DNA of 44,903 nt, from contig JALTJN010000399.1 of the NCBI GenBank assembly GCA_027076405.1, positions 1-44,903 of the forward strand, given 5' to 3'. Position numbers and translations under genes: made by a program. This DNA is from Chromatiales bacterium. GTDB lineage: Bacteria; Pseudomonadota; Gammaproteobacteria; UBA6429. Under the pieces are notes generated by a model that saw nothing but the letters and a program-made list of their open reading frames with translations, did not search any database and was not told where the DNA came from. This document shows positions 18,158 through 27,442 of this stretch, piece by piece. Numbering within the stretch: position 1 is the stretch's first letter; the number at the start of each line of letters is the position of its first letter.

Positions 18158-20130
18158 GAAAACAGCTCATTTGTCGCTAACGATAATAAATTACTATATT
18201 CGTCCTTTGCTAAAGAGATCCTATCCTCTGACAGCTCGTCAATCTTAACATCAAATTCTTTTTGAGCTTCAGCATCACTATTTTGCTTTTCCATTAAATA
18301 TGTTTTTATTTGCATGTCATAATCTTTATATTGCCAATTATCAGAAATATCAGTTTTAATTGCTCTAATATATTCGACAAAATAGCTAGCTTTACATTTT
18401 TTAGAAAGCTCAATCACATCTGCTTTCAATTCTGTTATATCACTTATATCAGCAAGATCTACTATTTTATTTACAAAAGAATTCAAGACGTCTTCTTTGA
18501 TAAAAGTAGATAACATCAAGTTTGAAAGGCCTTCCTTCACTATCTTACTTACATTTACCGCAGTGGATTCTTTTTTATAAATCAATATCTGCATATAGTT
18601 TTTATGAGGCGAAAACATCATTTTTTTCTCATCAAAACAAATTAATTCAAATGAATCGACCATACTTTCAGCTATGAACTTCGGCTCAATTTCATATTTG
18701 ATTAATTTTTTACATAATTCGGCCCAAGATCTAAATAACGCTTGTTGAAATATATTTAAAAAATAGAATCTATCTTCATTAGCTTGTGATGCACTTTCAA
18801 ACGGCGCTAAAAAATCATTTTCTTCGGTCTTTATGCTATCACTATCATTGCTTTTACATGACCTAAATTGATATAAAATATCTTCTTTATACGTCGCTGC
18901 TGACGTACTTCCTTTCGAAATTCTTTCGTCAAGCGCTTGAACCTGCCCCTTGTACAAATCTATCAATTCTTTATACGGCCTTGGCTTTGTTAACAACACA
19001 TCTATTGCAGGCGTTATGTATCTGCTAATCTGTTTTCTTAGAATTGGCGCCTGATCAAGAGAGAACGTTGATTCTTCAATACTACTGATATCAGGACCAT
19101 TTAACTCTTCAAATTTTGGGATTGCAGACAAGTTAAGAATTATTTTTGTCAATCCTCCTGATCGCTTCTCAAAAACATATTTCCTTAATGCCTCTGCGAT
19201 AATTGAAATTGTAGTAATAGAAATATCGCTTTGTCTTTGATGTGCCCGCCTTGCTTCTCTAGTATTCCATTCAAGCATTGGCAATATTGAAAGGGCACTT
19301 TTATCATCTCCTTTCCATAAATTTGCTATGTCTCTAACTGATAATGACGCCAAACTATTATCTTTTAGCAAATCAAGAAAGTGTCCGCTTACTTCTTTAG
19401 ACTTTTGGTTTATGGTAATAAATAATTCCCGAACATCTACCTTTATGGTTTCCTCACTTTCAGCATTAACTACGGCATCTGGCGAAAAGAACAAGCATAT
19501 AGGAACTTGAACATCAGCAATATGTTCTTTTTTACTCGGATCACTGTGTATTCTTCTCAGTGCTTCAAAACGATGCTGCCCATCGATGACTACAAGTTTG
19601 ACTACTTCAGGATTATATTTTACTGTTACAGCATAATGAATATAATTATATATTTTCCCTTCGGATGTAATCTGATACCCCGTATTTTCTTCAGTGAGAT
19701 TTATTTCAACTTTAAACTTGTCCCCGCCCCATATTCTAGTTAACAATATAGGATTGTCATTTTTATCCTTTTTTATTTCATCAACTACACTTGAATATTT
19801 TTCTATTGGCTTGCCATTCTCTACACTAAGGAGAGTTACCAATAGAGGAGGAAAGAAAATAACTTTACCCTCATCTTTCTCTAAGTAGCCTTCAATTATC
19901 TCGTTATCAACCCGATCATAATCAACATCTCTTTGCATTAGTTCATCAAATGTAATTGCCTGAAAGTCTAATGCTTCTGCAGCAGTTTCTAAATCTCTAA
20001 GCCGGTTAACTCTGAAAGATGCCATTAAATAATCAAGCTCAAAACTTCTCGCAGTTTTAAACCGCCCATATACTCCATCAATAGATGCGGTGAATACATC
20101 CTTAATTGCTTTTTTGGGTAATGTCGCCAT
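18154..20130 (-). CDS. DGQHR-domain protein (DndB/ParB-like)
   Basis: The 658-aa protein contains KLVVIDGQHRFEALRRI (residues 178-194), the DGQHR motif shared with DndB and related DNA-modification-associated proteins. A strand-rich N-terminal segment (86-180) precedes it, and about 450 residues, mostly helical, follow. DGQHR proteins are linked with DNA modification and its regulation. This one is nearly twice as long as DndB (360 aa) encoded 0.8 kb away on the other strand. AGGA nine bases before the ATG is a good ribosome-binding site. The gene lies 14 bases after the GIY-YIG gene and overlaps the HEPN-like gene by four. Confidence 0.78.
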   Translation of the reverse strand: MATLPKKAIKDVFTASIDGVYGRFKTARSFELDYLMASFRVNRLRDLETAAEALDFQAITFDELMQRDVDYDRVDNEIIEGYLEKDEGKVIFFPPLLVTLLSVENGKPIEKYSSVVDEIKKDKNDNPILLTRIWGGDKFKVEINLTEENTGYQITSEGKIYNYIHYAVTVKYNPEVVKLVVIDGQHRFEALRRIHSDPSKKEHIADVQVPICLFFSPDAVVNAESEETIKVDVRELFITINQKSKEVSGHFLDLLKDNSLASLSVRDIANLWKGDDKSALSILPMLEWNTREARRAHQRQSDISITTISIIAEALRKYVFEKRSGGLTKIILNLSAIPKFEELNGPDISSIEESTFSLDQAPILRKQISRYITPAIDVLLTKPRPYKELIDLYKGQVQALDERISKGSTSAATYKEDILYQFRSCKSNDSDSIKTEENDFLAPFESASQANEDRFYFLNIFQQALFRSWAELCKKLIKYEIEPKFIAESMVDSFELICFDEKKMMFSPHKNYMQILIYKKESTAVNVSKIVKEGLSNLMLSTFIKEDVLNSFVNKIVDLADISDITELKADVIELSKKCKASYFVEYIRAIKTDISDNWQYKDYDMQIKTYLMEKQNSDAEAQKEFDVKIDELSEDRISLAKDEYSNLLSLATNELFS

Positions 20131-20144
20131 TGTAAAGTCCTAAG

Positions 20145-20756
20145 TTAATCAAGTGAAAGTTTTGGTTTAAATATATTTTGAAATAGTTTTTCAACTTCTC
20201 TATGTTTACCCGGATAATTTTCTGGAAGTGGCAAACAATGAAAAGTAAGGTCTGACATACTTAAATGAAAATAGGATATTCTATCAATTAATTCTGTTTC
20301 TCCAGAAACATGTTGCTTAAGTCTGCTTTGTAGAGACTGGTCAGCCGTCATCCCTATATAAAGAGGAGGCAGTGAATCAAACATTCCTCTCATAAACTCA
20401 ACAATATTAAGTATGAGATCATTATCCATTTGACAATCAAGCACATTGAACAAAAGGTCATCTACTTTATTGAAATCAATATAAACGGCATTTATTTTTA
20501 AGCCATTTCTTAAATGAAGCCCTTTCTTATTATCTATAATATCGCCAAAATAATTTTGATCTGTTAATATTTTTTTAAATTTATTGATATGAGCCAACAA
20601 ATTAATTTTATTGTCATGCTCGACGTTACCATCACATAAACCGAGCTCATAGTTATTTGGAAATCGAAGCTTAAAGTAGTAAATACCACCTTTTGTTTCA
20701 GGTACTTGATCTATATCCGATGTTAGTTTGTATGTTTTTATTAGTAAACGATCCAC
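20145..20756 (-). CDS. GIY-YIG-like nuclease protein
   Basis: The 203-aa protein shows the pieces of a GIY-YIG nuclease in order: GGIYYF (GIY at 24-26), LYIGMT (YIG at 133-135), R145 and H149 in SRLKQH, then acidic residues E187/E189 and N194 near the C-terminus. Normally about ten residues separate GIY and YIG. Here there are about 106, so either a domain is inserted or the first match is coincidental. The start is GTG, since no in-frame ATG is available. It is the first gene of the three-gene minus-strand operon and diverges from dndB. A DNA-cutting role is inferred from the family. Confidence 0.6.
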   Translation of the reverse strand: MDRLLIKTYKLTSDIDQVPETKGGIYYFKLRFPNNYELGLCDGNVEHDNKINLLAHINKFKKILTDQNYFGDIIDNKKGLHLRNGLKINAVYIDFNKVDDLLFNVLDCQMDNDLILNIVEFMRGMFDSLPPLYIGMTADQSLQSRLKQHVSGETELIDRISYFHLSMSDLTFHCLPLPENYPGKHREVEKLFQNIFKPKLSLD

Positions 20757-20902
20757 AATTTTATTATTTGATCCATAATTATTATCATGAGCACTTCTTT
20801 TTACCCTTTAACACCCTGATTAAACGTATAAAGACTGAGTATTGTCGACCTCATTGACCAATAGGTTAAAATTTTTTCTATATCAATAAATCAACCATTA
20901 AT

Positions 20903-20933
20903 GGAAGGTATTATTGACAATATTATTACTTCC
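20903..20933. promoter_or_regulatory. Candidate operator over the dnd promoter
   Basis: GGAAG (20903-20907) and CTTCC (20929-20933) form the outer arms of an imperfect inverted repeat whose interior (TATTATTG...CAATATTATTA) is also nearly symmetrical. It covers the -35 box and part of the spacer of the dnd promoter. DndB represses dnd in Salmonella, so DndB or the second DGQHR protein could bind here. That is inference. Confidence 0.5.
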
Positions 20934-20942
20934 ATCTACAAT
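20914..20942 (+). promoter_or_regulatory. Sigma-70 promoter of dndBCDE
   Basis: TTGACA (20914-20919) and TACAAT (20937-20942) are separated by exactly 17 bases. Transcription would start near 20949, giving a leader of about 25 bases without an obvious Shine-Dalgarno sequence before dndB. Confidence 0.7.
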
Positions 20943-20973
20943 AAATTGACTTCCAAATTGCCTATTTTCTCAG

Positions 20974-22056
20974 ATGAACGACATTGAATTTTGCCATACA
21001 TTCCCTGCTGTTAGAGGCATCCAAGCAGGAAGACCATGCTACATTGCTATGTGCCCCATGCGCATAGTCCCAAAACTCTTTAAATTTGATGAAGATGAGG
21101 TTCCGCCTGAATTAAGAGCACAAAGATCATTAAATAGAGGTAGAATACCAGAAATATCGAGTTATTTAATTAATAATTCATCCAATTACACACTTTCATC
21201 CCTCACCGCTTCTGTAGACTCAGCAGTCAACTTCGAACCTATGTCTGATACCGGCCATGGTCAAAATATCGGAACACTATCTATACCAATGGAAGCACAA
21301 ATATTAATCAATGACGGTCAACATCGTCGCGCAGCCATTGAGGAAGCCATTAAAGAAACCCCTGAATTAGCATATGATAATATATCAGTTCTGTTTTTCA
21401 TAGATGAGGGTCTTTCTAGAAGCCAGCAAATGTTTGCGGATCTCAATAAGCATGCTGTACGCCCTAGCGATTCTATCAGTACACTTTATGATCTTCGTGA
21501 CACTATTTCAGACCTAAGTCGACACGTTCAAAAGCATGTCCACGTATTTAGCCGTCTCACTGAACTAGAAAAATCTAGTATATCTAACCGTAGCATTAAA
21601 CTGTTTACACTTAGTGGCATCAAGAATGCTAGTAAAGCGCTATTACACAAAGGCTTGAAAGACCTCATCAGCAAAGAAGAAAAGGAACTGACCGTACAAT
21701 TTTGGAATGAGGTTGCCTCTAATATGCCAGATTGGCAGTTAGCCCTAAGTAAAAAAGTCAACTCATCCGAATTAAGAGAACTATATATCCACTCTCACGG
21801 CGTCATGTTGCAAGCAATGGGACAAATTGGACATGAATTACTAAATAATCAAAAAAACTGGAAAAAACCACTTAAACAACTTAAATATATTGATTGGGCT
21901 AGAGCAAATGAAGACTGGGAAGGTCGCGCCATGATACATGGGCGCATAAGCAAAGCTAGAATAAATGTACTTTTAACTGGAAGTTACATAAAAAAACACC
22001 TAAATATACCACTCAACCCATTAGAAGAAGAGGCCGAGCAGGCTTTTATGTCATGA
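20974..22056 (+). CDS. dndB: DndB, phosphorothioation regulator
   Basis: The 360-aa protein opens with FPAVRGIQAGRPCYIAMCPMR, typical of DndB, and carries DGQHRRAAIEEAI with DGQHR at 114-118. DndB is not needed for phosphorothioate chemistry. It binds DNA, tunes modification and represses the dnd operon in Salmonella. Its stop overlaps the dndC start by four bases (ATGA). Length is normal for the family. No ribosome-binding site is evident, so the mRNA may be read from a short leader. Confidence 0.92.
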   Translation: MNDIEFCHTFPAVRGIQAGRPCYIAMCPMRIVPKLFKFDEDEVPPELRAQRSLNRGRIPEISSYLINNSSNYTLSSLTASVDSAVNFEPMSDTGHGQNIGTLSIPMEAQILINDGQHRRAAIEEAIKETPELAYDNISVLFFIDEGLSRSQQMFADLNKHAVRPSDSISTLYDLRDTISDLSRHVQKHVHVFSRLTELEKSSISNRSIKLFTLSGIKNASKALLHKGLKDLISKEEKELTVQFWNEVASNMPDWQLALSKKVNSSELRELYIHSHGVMLQAMGQIGHELLNNQKNWKKPLKQLKYIDWARANEDWEGRAMIHGRISKARINVLLTGSYIKKHLNIPLNPLEEEAEQAFMS

Positions 22057-23636
22057 GCAGTAAAAAAAAGAATAACTTTATATATAGTACTCACGCCAAA
22101 ATGCTAGATCAACTATTTATAGCTGAACAAGATTTAAGTGAGTTAATTGATAACATTAAAAAGCTCTACGCTAGTGACAAACGGCCATGGATTATTGGCT
22201 TTAGTGGGGGTAAAGATTCGACATGCATTTTATCACTTATTTACAGCGCTATACTCCAATTAAGCCCTTCAAAAAGACACAAACCAATATATGTCGTTTC
22301 CTCTGATACACTTGTGGAAACACCTGTTGTCGTTGACTTAATAGACCACATCCTAGAACTAATAAACAGCCAGGCAAAACAAAACAACTTGCCTATGAGT
22401 GCTCATAAAGTCACTCCCTTAACTGAAAAGTCATTTTGGACAAGTTTATTAGGCCGCGGTTATCCCGCACCTACAAAATCATTCCGGTGGTGCACAGAAA
22501 GATTGAAAATCGATCCTGTTAGTCGTTTCATCAAAGAAAAAGCTGATCAATTTGGTGAAGTAGTTGTAGTTTTAGGCTCAAGAACACAAGAAAGCTCTAG
22601 TCGAGCACAAACAATACAAAACCATAAAATAGAAGGCTCAAGCTTTAGTCGCCATGATTCTTTACCAAACGCATATACATACATGCCCATTGTTGATTGG
22701 AGCGCAGACGATGTATGGCAATATTTAATGAGCGCACCTTGCCCATGGAGTGGCGACAACCAAATTTTATTTGATTTATACAAGGGCTCTAATCAAGGGG
22801 AATGCCCCTTAGTCATTGATAAGAGCACACCATCCTGTGGAAATTCACGATTTGGTTGCTGGACATGTACCGTCGTAACAAAAGATAAAGCTCTCCATGG
22901 TCTGATTGAATCAGGTGCCACTTGGATGAAACCCCTTCTAAATTTTAGAAATATGCTTCATAAAACTACCGCCCCGGATAAAAAGTCCCAATATCGCAAC
23001 TATAAAAGACGTACAGGTAAAGTTCATTATTATAGCAAAAAGGAAAAGACTGATGTCAGAGACAAAAATGGCACTTTAATTTCTACCCGTAAACCAGGCA
23101 AAATTGAGAGCATGGATAGCAAACTTAGCCTTGGCCCATACTGGATGGAATATCGTCAAAAATGGCTTAAGCAACTATTAGAAATTGAAAAGTCACTCAA
23201 AGAAGGCGGCCATAACTTTGACATACTCACCATTGAAGAATTACAGGCAATTCGCCAACAATGGTTAAGAGACCCGAACGAGCCTGACTGGGCAGATACA
23301 TTACCTAAAATTTATTCCGAGGTATATGACACTGAAGTAGAATGGATTGAAAATGATGCAGGAGCCTTTACAGAACCAGATGCAAAGCTACTTAACTCCC
23401 TGGGTAATAAACATAATGTACCAGCAGAACTTATCATGAAGATGATTGAAGTTGAACTGACAGCCAGTGGGCTAGGTAAACGCAAAGGCATTTTGCAAAA
23501 GCTTGAAACCGTTTTGAATAAAGACTGGGAATCACTCGAAGAAATTAATACACGAAACATTCAATCAGCCAAAAACAATACATGGAAAGACAAACTAGAA
23601 GAGCTTAAAGCGGAATACAGCAGAGTCCCAACATAA
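22053..23636 (+). CDS. dndC: DndC, ATP-pyrophosphatase sulfurtransferase
   Basis: The 527-aa protein belongs to the PAPS-reductase-like ATP pyrophosphatases. It has the PP-loop SGGKDST (51-57), RWCTERLK (145-152) and a Cys cluster C251, C262, C269, C272 for the [4Fe-4S] centre reported in DndC. It activates the DNA backbone and transfers sulfur during phosphorothioation, using sulfur delivered by a cysteine desulfurase. No dndA/iscS-like gene is in the window, so a host desulfurase must serve. The stop overlaps the dndD start (TAATG). Confidence 0.95.
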   Translation: MSSKKKNNFIYSTHAKMLDQLFIAEQDLSELIDNIKKLYASDKRPWIIGFSGGKDSTCILSLIYSAILQLSPSKRHKPIYVVSSDTLVETPVVVDLIDHILELINSQAKQNNLPMSAHKVTPLTEKSFWTSLLGRGYPAPTKSFRWCTERLKIDPVSRFIKEKADQFGEVVVVLGSRTQESSSRAQTIQNHKIEGSSFSRHDSLPNAYTYMPIVDWSADDVWQYLMSAPCPWSGDNQILFDLYKGSNQGECPLVIDKSTPSCGNSRFGCWTCTVVTKDKALHGLIESGATWMKPLLNFRNMLHKTTAPDKKSQYRNYKRRTGKVHYYSKKEKTDVRDKNGTLISTRKPGKIESMDSKLSLGPYWMEYRQKWLKQLLEIEKSLKEGGHNFDILTIEELQAIRQQWLRDPNEPDWADTLPKIYSEVYDTEVEWIENDAGAFTEPDAKLLNSLGNKHNVPAELIMKMIEVELTASGLGKRKGILQKLETVLNKDWESLEEINTRNIQSAKNNTWKDKLEELKAEYSRVPT

Positions 23637-25645
23637 TGATTTTAGAGCAATTAACTTTAAATAATTTCAGAGTATTCCAAGGAGAACATAAATTTGACCT
23701 GACTCCTAGAGTGAAATACGGCAAAAAACGACCCATAATCCTATATGGAGGCTTAAATGGTGCTGGAAAAACAACTACATTAACAGCTGTTAGATTAGCC
23801 CTATATGGCAAGCAATCGATTGGCTTTGGCTCCTCTCAAAAAGATTATAATAATTTCTTAGAAAAATCGATACACAGATCAACTAGCTCAGTAACTCAAG
23901 CAAGCTCTGCTTGCATTCAATTGTCTTTTAGTTATGCCAATATGGGCATTATTAAACATTACACTGTTAAACGACACTGGATGCTTAACGGAAAAAAAGT
24001 AATTGAAAAACTTTCTATAGCAGAAGATGGCAAAGAATTATTAGAATTAAATGCTGAACAATGTCAGGGATTCTTAAATGAACTCATCCCAATTGGTGTT
24101 TCTGACCTATTTTTCTTCGACAGTGAAAAAATCGCTGAGCTTGCAGAAGACACCGGTGGCTTTGCGCTTGGTGATGCCATAAAAAAACTTCTAGGCTTGG
24201 ATCTCATTGATACGTTGAATGCTGATCTTAGCGTCTTACTTAGAAGTGAATATAAAAAAAACATCACATTAGAAACACAAAAAGAAATAACTAAGTTAGA
24301 AAAAAAACTTTTTTCACAAGAAAGTAAAGCAGAAAAAGAAACTCTAGCTTATGAAAATGCCAGAATAAATGTTTCAGAATCAGATGTGATTCTAGAAAAA
24401 CTTGAAAACGAACTCACATCACGAGGCGGAGCATGGGCGATTTCTCGCGAAAAAGAATTGAAAAATCAAATTTCGCTTAGTACAGAAAAAGATAATTTAC
24501 AGAAACGCATACGTGAAATTTTAGAGAGCAGCTACCCTCTATCTTTGGCAAAAACATTTGTTAAAAAAACGTTAAAGCAGTTAAATAGTGAAAAAAACCA
24601 TAAAAAAAATATAAATTCTGCAGACGCTATTAACAAACATTTAGTTTCCTTAGAAAAAAACATAAAAAAAATACTTAGCAACTCTGAATTTAAAAAAATA
24701 AATAAGATTATCGATAAAGAATTCAAACAAATATCACGCCCTAATAGCAATACAAACATAATACATGACATCTCTGACAGTCTGCTTGACTCTATTGAAA
24801 TCACTGTTGATGATGCCACTAACAATCAAAAGAAAAACATCCTTAAACTTGGTAAAGAACTTCAAAGTATAAACAATAAGCTTGATATGGCAGGAAAAAA
24901 CATAGCCAGAGCACCAGAAGAATTATTAATCAAACCATTAATAGATAAGGTAAAAAAAGAACAAGACAAACGTGCCGATGCACTTGCCAAACAGCGCACA
25001 TATACCGAAATACGGAAACGGCACCTCCGAGATGCAATTGAAACAGTTCGTACTCTAGATAATCTATCCTCCAAATTCACAGCCGCTGATACAAACAACC
25101 GTACATTGGAATATATTTCAAACTCAAAAAACTTACTCAGTGAGTTTGCTGCTGAAATGGCGAAAAACAAAATCAAGGATTTAGAACATGAATTTATTAA
25201 TTCTTTCCATAAACTAGCAAGAAAAGAAGATATCAGTTTGCGAGCAGAAATAAACCCTAAGGATTTCTCTGTTAAACTAATAGATGATAATGATATTGAA
25301 ATAGACAAAGATGAACTATCGGCAGGTGAAAAACAAATTTATGCTATTTCTATTTTAGAAGCATTAGCTCGCACATCAGGCCGAAAACTACCCATTATTA
25401 TTGACACCCCTCTGGCTCGCCTTGACTCAATACATAGAACTAAGTTAATTAAAAATTATTTTCCGTATGCAAGCCATCAGGTCATAATTTTATCGACTGA
25501 CACAGAAGTGGATGAAGAATTTTATGAAGATTTATCAAGCAGTATTTCTCATGCTTACAAGCTAAACTATGATTCAAAGAAAAAATGCACGTCAGCTAAA
25601 GAAGGGTACTTCTGGAAACATAATAAAAATGAGTCTATAAAATAA
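23636..25645 (+). CDS. dndD: DndD, SMC-like ATPase
   Basis: The 669-aa protein has an SMC/Rad50-type architecture. The Walker A motif GLNGAGKTT is at 39-47. Long coiled coils fill about 215-520. The C-terminal ABC signature ELSAGEKQIYAISILEALAR and Walker B LPIIIDTPLARLD complete the ATPase. DndD is thought to provide ATP-driven DNA nicking or remodelling for sulfur insertion. It overlaps dndC and dndE by one base each, so the three are translationally coupled. Confidence 0.95.
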   Translation: MILEQLTLNNFRVFQGEHKFDLTPRVKYGKKRPIILYGGLNGAGKTTTLTAVRLALYGKQSIGFGSSQKDYNNFLEKSIHRSTSSVTQASSACIQLSFSYANMGIIKHYTVKRHWMLNGKKVIEKLSIAEDGKELLELNAEQCQGFLNELIPIGVSDLFFFDSEKIAELAEDTGGFALGDAIKKLLGLDLIDTLNADLSVLLRSEYKKNITLETQKEITKLEKKLFSQESKAEKETLAYENARINVSESDVILEKLENELTSRGGAWAISREKELKNQISLSTEKDNLQKRIREILESSYPLSLAKTFVKKTLKQLNSEKNHKKNINSADAINKHLVSLEKNIKKILSNSEFKKINKIIDKEFKQISRPNSNTNIIHDISDSLLDSIEITVDDATNNQKKNILKLGKELQSINNKLDMAGKNIARAPEELLIKPLIDKVKKEQDKRADALAKQRTYTEIRKRHLRDAIETVRTLDNLSSKFTAADTNNRTLEYISNSKNLLSEFAAEMAKNKIKDLEHEFINSFHKLARKEDISLRAEINPKDFSVKLIDDNDIEIDKDELSAGEKQIYAISILEALARTSGRKLPIIIDTPLARLDSIHRTKLIKNYFPYASHQVIILSTDTEVDEEFYEDLSSSISHAYKLNYDSKKKCTSAKEGYFWKHNKNESIK

Positions 25646-25995
25646 TGTTACCCAATCGTGTAAAACTTTCAAAAAATGCCACAAAAAAAATGCAATATTT
25701 AAAGTCCAAAACGGGAATCACGCCAAATATATTGGCGCGCATTGCATTAATGCTCGCTATTAAAGATAATAACAATCTTTATAATGCAGGCGTTGAAGAC
25801 CTAGAAGGGCAAGTTCTTGACAAAAGCGTTTTATTTGGAGATCACTCGGACATCTATGATGTACTTATTAATCAATATATTCATGACAACGATATTGACT
25901 TTGGCCTACAAAAAACTATTGCCTCTTTAGTTGAAGTGGGTATCAACAAAATGCGCCACTCTAAAAATTTAATAGATATTTGCAATCTTAAATAA
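25645..25995 (+). CDS. dndE: DndE, DNA-binding phosphorothioation subunit
   Basis: The 116-aa protein has the DndE N-terminus (RVKLSKNATKKMQYLKSKTG, then TPNILARIALMLAI) that forms a small helical nicked-DNA-binding fold. A central acidic segment and a final helix (FGLQKTIASLVEVGINKM) follow. Start and dndD stop share one base (TAATG). Length is normal. With DndC and DndD it completes the modification core. The restriction genes dndFGH do not follow. Confidence 0.92.
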   Translation: MLPNRVKLSKNATKKMQYLKSKTGITPNILARIALMLAIKDNNNLYNAGVEDLEGQVLDKSVLFGDHSDIYDVLINQYIHDNDIDFGLQKTIASLVEVGINKMRHSKNLIDICNLK

Positions 25996-26051
25996 TATCC
26001 TTTACATTCGTTTTTACATCGAACCATTAAACTCACCACAAGGGTATTTAC

Positions 26052-26432
26052 ATGAATTCATATGAAGAAAAATTAAATGAAGTAACTAGCCATACATATG
26101 TTACCGATTCAGGGCCTATATTAGAGTTTATTAGACTTTTAGCTGTCGATGGAGAGTTAGGCAACATCTCAATATTCACTCAAGAATATATTAAAAAAGT
26201 CCCTTCGAGTAAATCATATATTATCTCCAGCTTACCAGCTATTATTTTAAATTCTTATATTTGCAATCATGTACAAATATGCTTTGATGAATTCTTGGAA
26301 TGGTCTGCATCTGACAGCACATGGGCTAATGAGATACAAAATTCTGCTTTAGACTCTAATAAGTTCGTAGATGTAATAAGTAATATTCTTACACGAATTA
26401 GGTTACATAATTCAGTATTCCCTGTAAATTGA
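26052..26432 (+). CDS. Protein of unknown function downstream of dndE
   Basis: The 126-aa, largely helical protein has a hydrophobic middle (SYIISSLPAIILNSYICN) and no recognised motif. A candidate AGGG ribosome-binding site precedes the ATG. It lies 57 bases after dndE, on the same strand. Whether it belongs to dnd or to the ParA cassette is open. Confidence 0.6.
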   Translation: MNSYEEKLNEVTSHTYVTDSGPILEFIRLLAVDGELGNISIFTQEYIKKVPSSKSYIISSLPAIILNSYICNHVQICFDEFLEWSASDSTWANEIQNSALDSNKFVDVISNILTRIRLHNSVFPVN

Positions 26433-26506
26433 ATTACATCAAGAAATATATCAAATCATAATTCATTTGTTATACTCTAAATAATTCAAAGAATAAGGTA
26501 TTAAAT

Positions 26507-27442
26507 ATGGAAATTGTTTCGATAATTAATTATAAGGGTGGAGTAGGAAAAACCACTGTCACCTCAAACTTAGCGGCAAACTTAGCGTGGAAAGGAAAAA
26601 GCGTACTAATACTTGATATGGATGCTCAGGCCAGTCTGACCTTCTCATTTATGACACCTGACTATTGGGATAAGACATTAAAAGAAACAAAAACAATAAA
26701 AAGCTGGTTTGACTGTATCAGCCAGGGAAACCCCACGATGCCATTGTCTGAACTAAGAGTCAGGCCAAATACTATCAACAATTTCCTACAATCTCGTGGC
26801 AGATCTGGCTGTGTTGACTTAATATCATCACATTTAGGCTTAATAAATGTTGATTTGGAGCTAGCCACACTGCTTAGTGGTGCTAGCCCACTACAAACAC
26901 AGAAAAAATATTTAAAAGTACACGGTAAGCTCCGCGAAGAACTTAATGCTCTGTCATCTGAAATGAATTACGATATAGTCTTAATTGATTGTCCTCCAAA
27001 TTTCAATATCGTGACTAAAAATGCCTTAATCGCTTCTGATAAAATATTAGTACCTGCAAAACCTGATTACCTTTCTACTTTAGGTATTGACTATTTACAG
27101 AAAAGCGTTGATTCATTAATTAGTGACTTTAACTGGTATGCCAAAAAAGATGACTTACATAATGAATCAAATCCAGAGTTTATGGGTGTTGTCTTTACCA
27201 TGATCCAAATTACGTCAGGAATGCCAATTTCAGCACAACAACAGTATATTTCTCAAACAAAAAGATTAGGTGTACCTGTTTTTGACACCATGTTTAGAGA
27301 AAACAAAACTATTTTTGCTGACGCCCCAAGAAATGGCATGCCTGTAGTTATGAATTCATACTCAAGCAATACGCACTCAGATATAGTTACTGAGATTGAA
27401 GAGTTTGTCAGTGAATTCAGTGATAAGCTAGGAGGCATATAG
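26507..27442 (+). CDS. ParA/MinD-family ATPase
   Basis: The 311-aa protein has the deviant Walker A KGGVGKTT (10-17), the DMDAQASLT strand, and IVLIDCPPNFNIVTKNALIASDKILVPAKPDYLS as the A'/B segments, split here over two motifs. This is the ParA/Soj pattern. Such ATPases position DNA or protein complexes on the nucleoid or membrane. Typical plasmid ParA comes with ParB and parS. Instead a 134-aa partner overlaps its stop codon by one base. The position directly behind dnd suggests a role in, or acquisition with, the phosphorothioation locus. Confidence 0.9.
   Translation: MEIVSIINYKGGVGKTTVTSNLAANLAWKGKSVLILDMDAQASLTFSFMTPDYWDKTLKETKTIKSWFDCISQGNPTMPLSELRVRPNTINNFLQSRGRSGCVDLISSHLGLINVDLELATLLSGASPLQTQKKYLKVHGKLREELNALSSEMNYDIVLIDCPPNFNIVTKNALIASDKILVPAKPDYLSTLGIDYLQKSVDSLISDFNWYAKKDDLHNESNPEFMGVVFTMIQITSGMPISAQQQYISQTKRLGVPVFDTMFRENKTIFADAPRNGMPVVMNSYSSNTHSDIVTEIEEFVSEFSDKLGGI

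Noticed and set aside
24862..25308. A 148-codon antisense frame inside dndD
   Set aside because: It lies opposite the conserved coiled coil and signature region of dndD, and its Ser/Leu/Phe-rich translation is typical of an antisense shadow.
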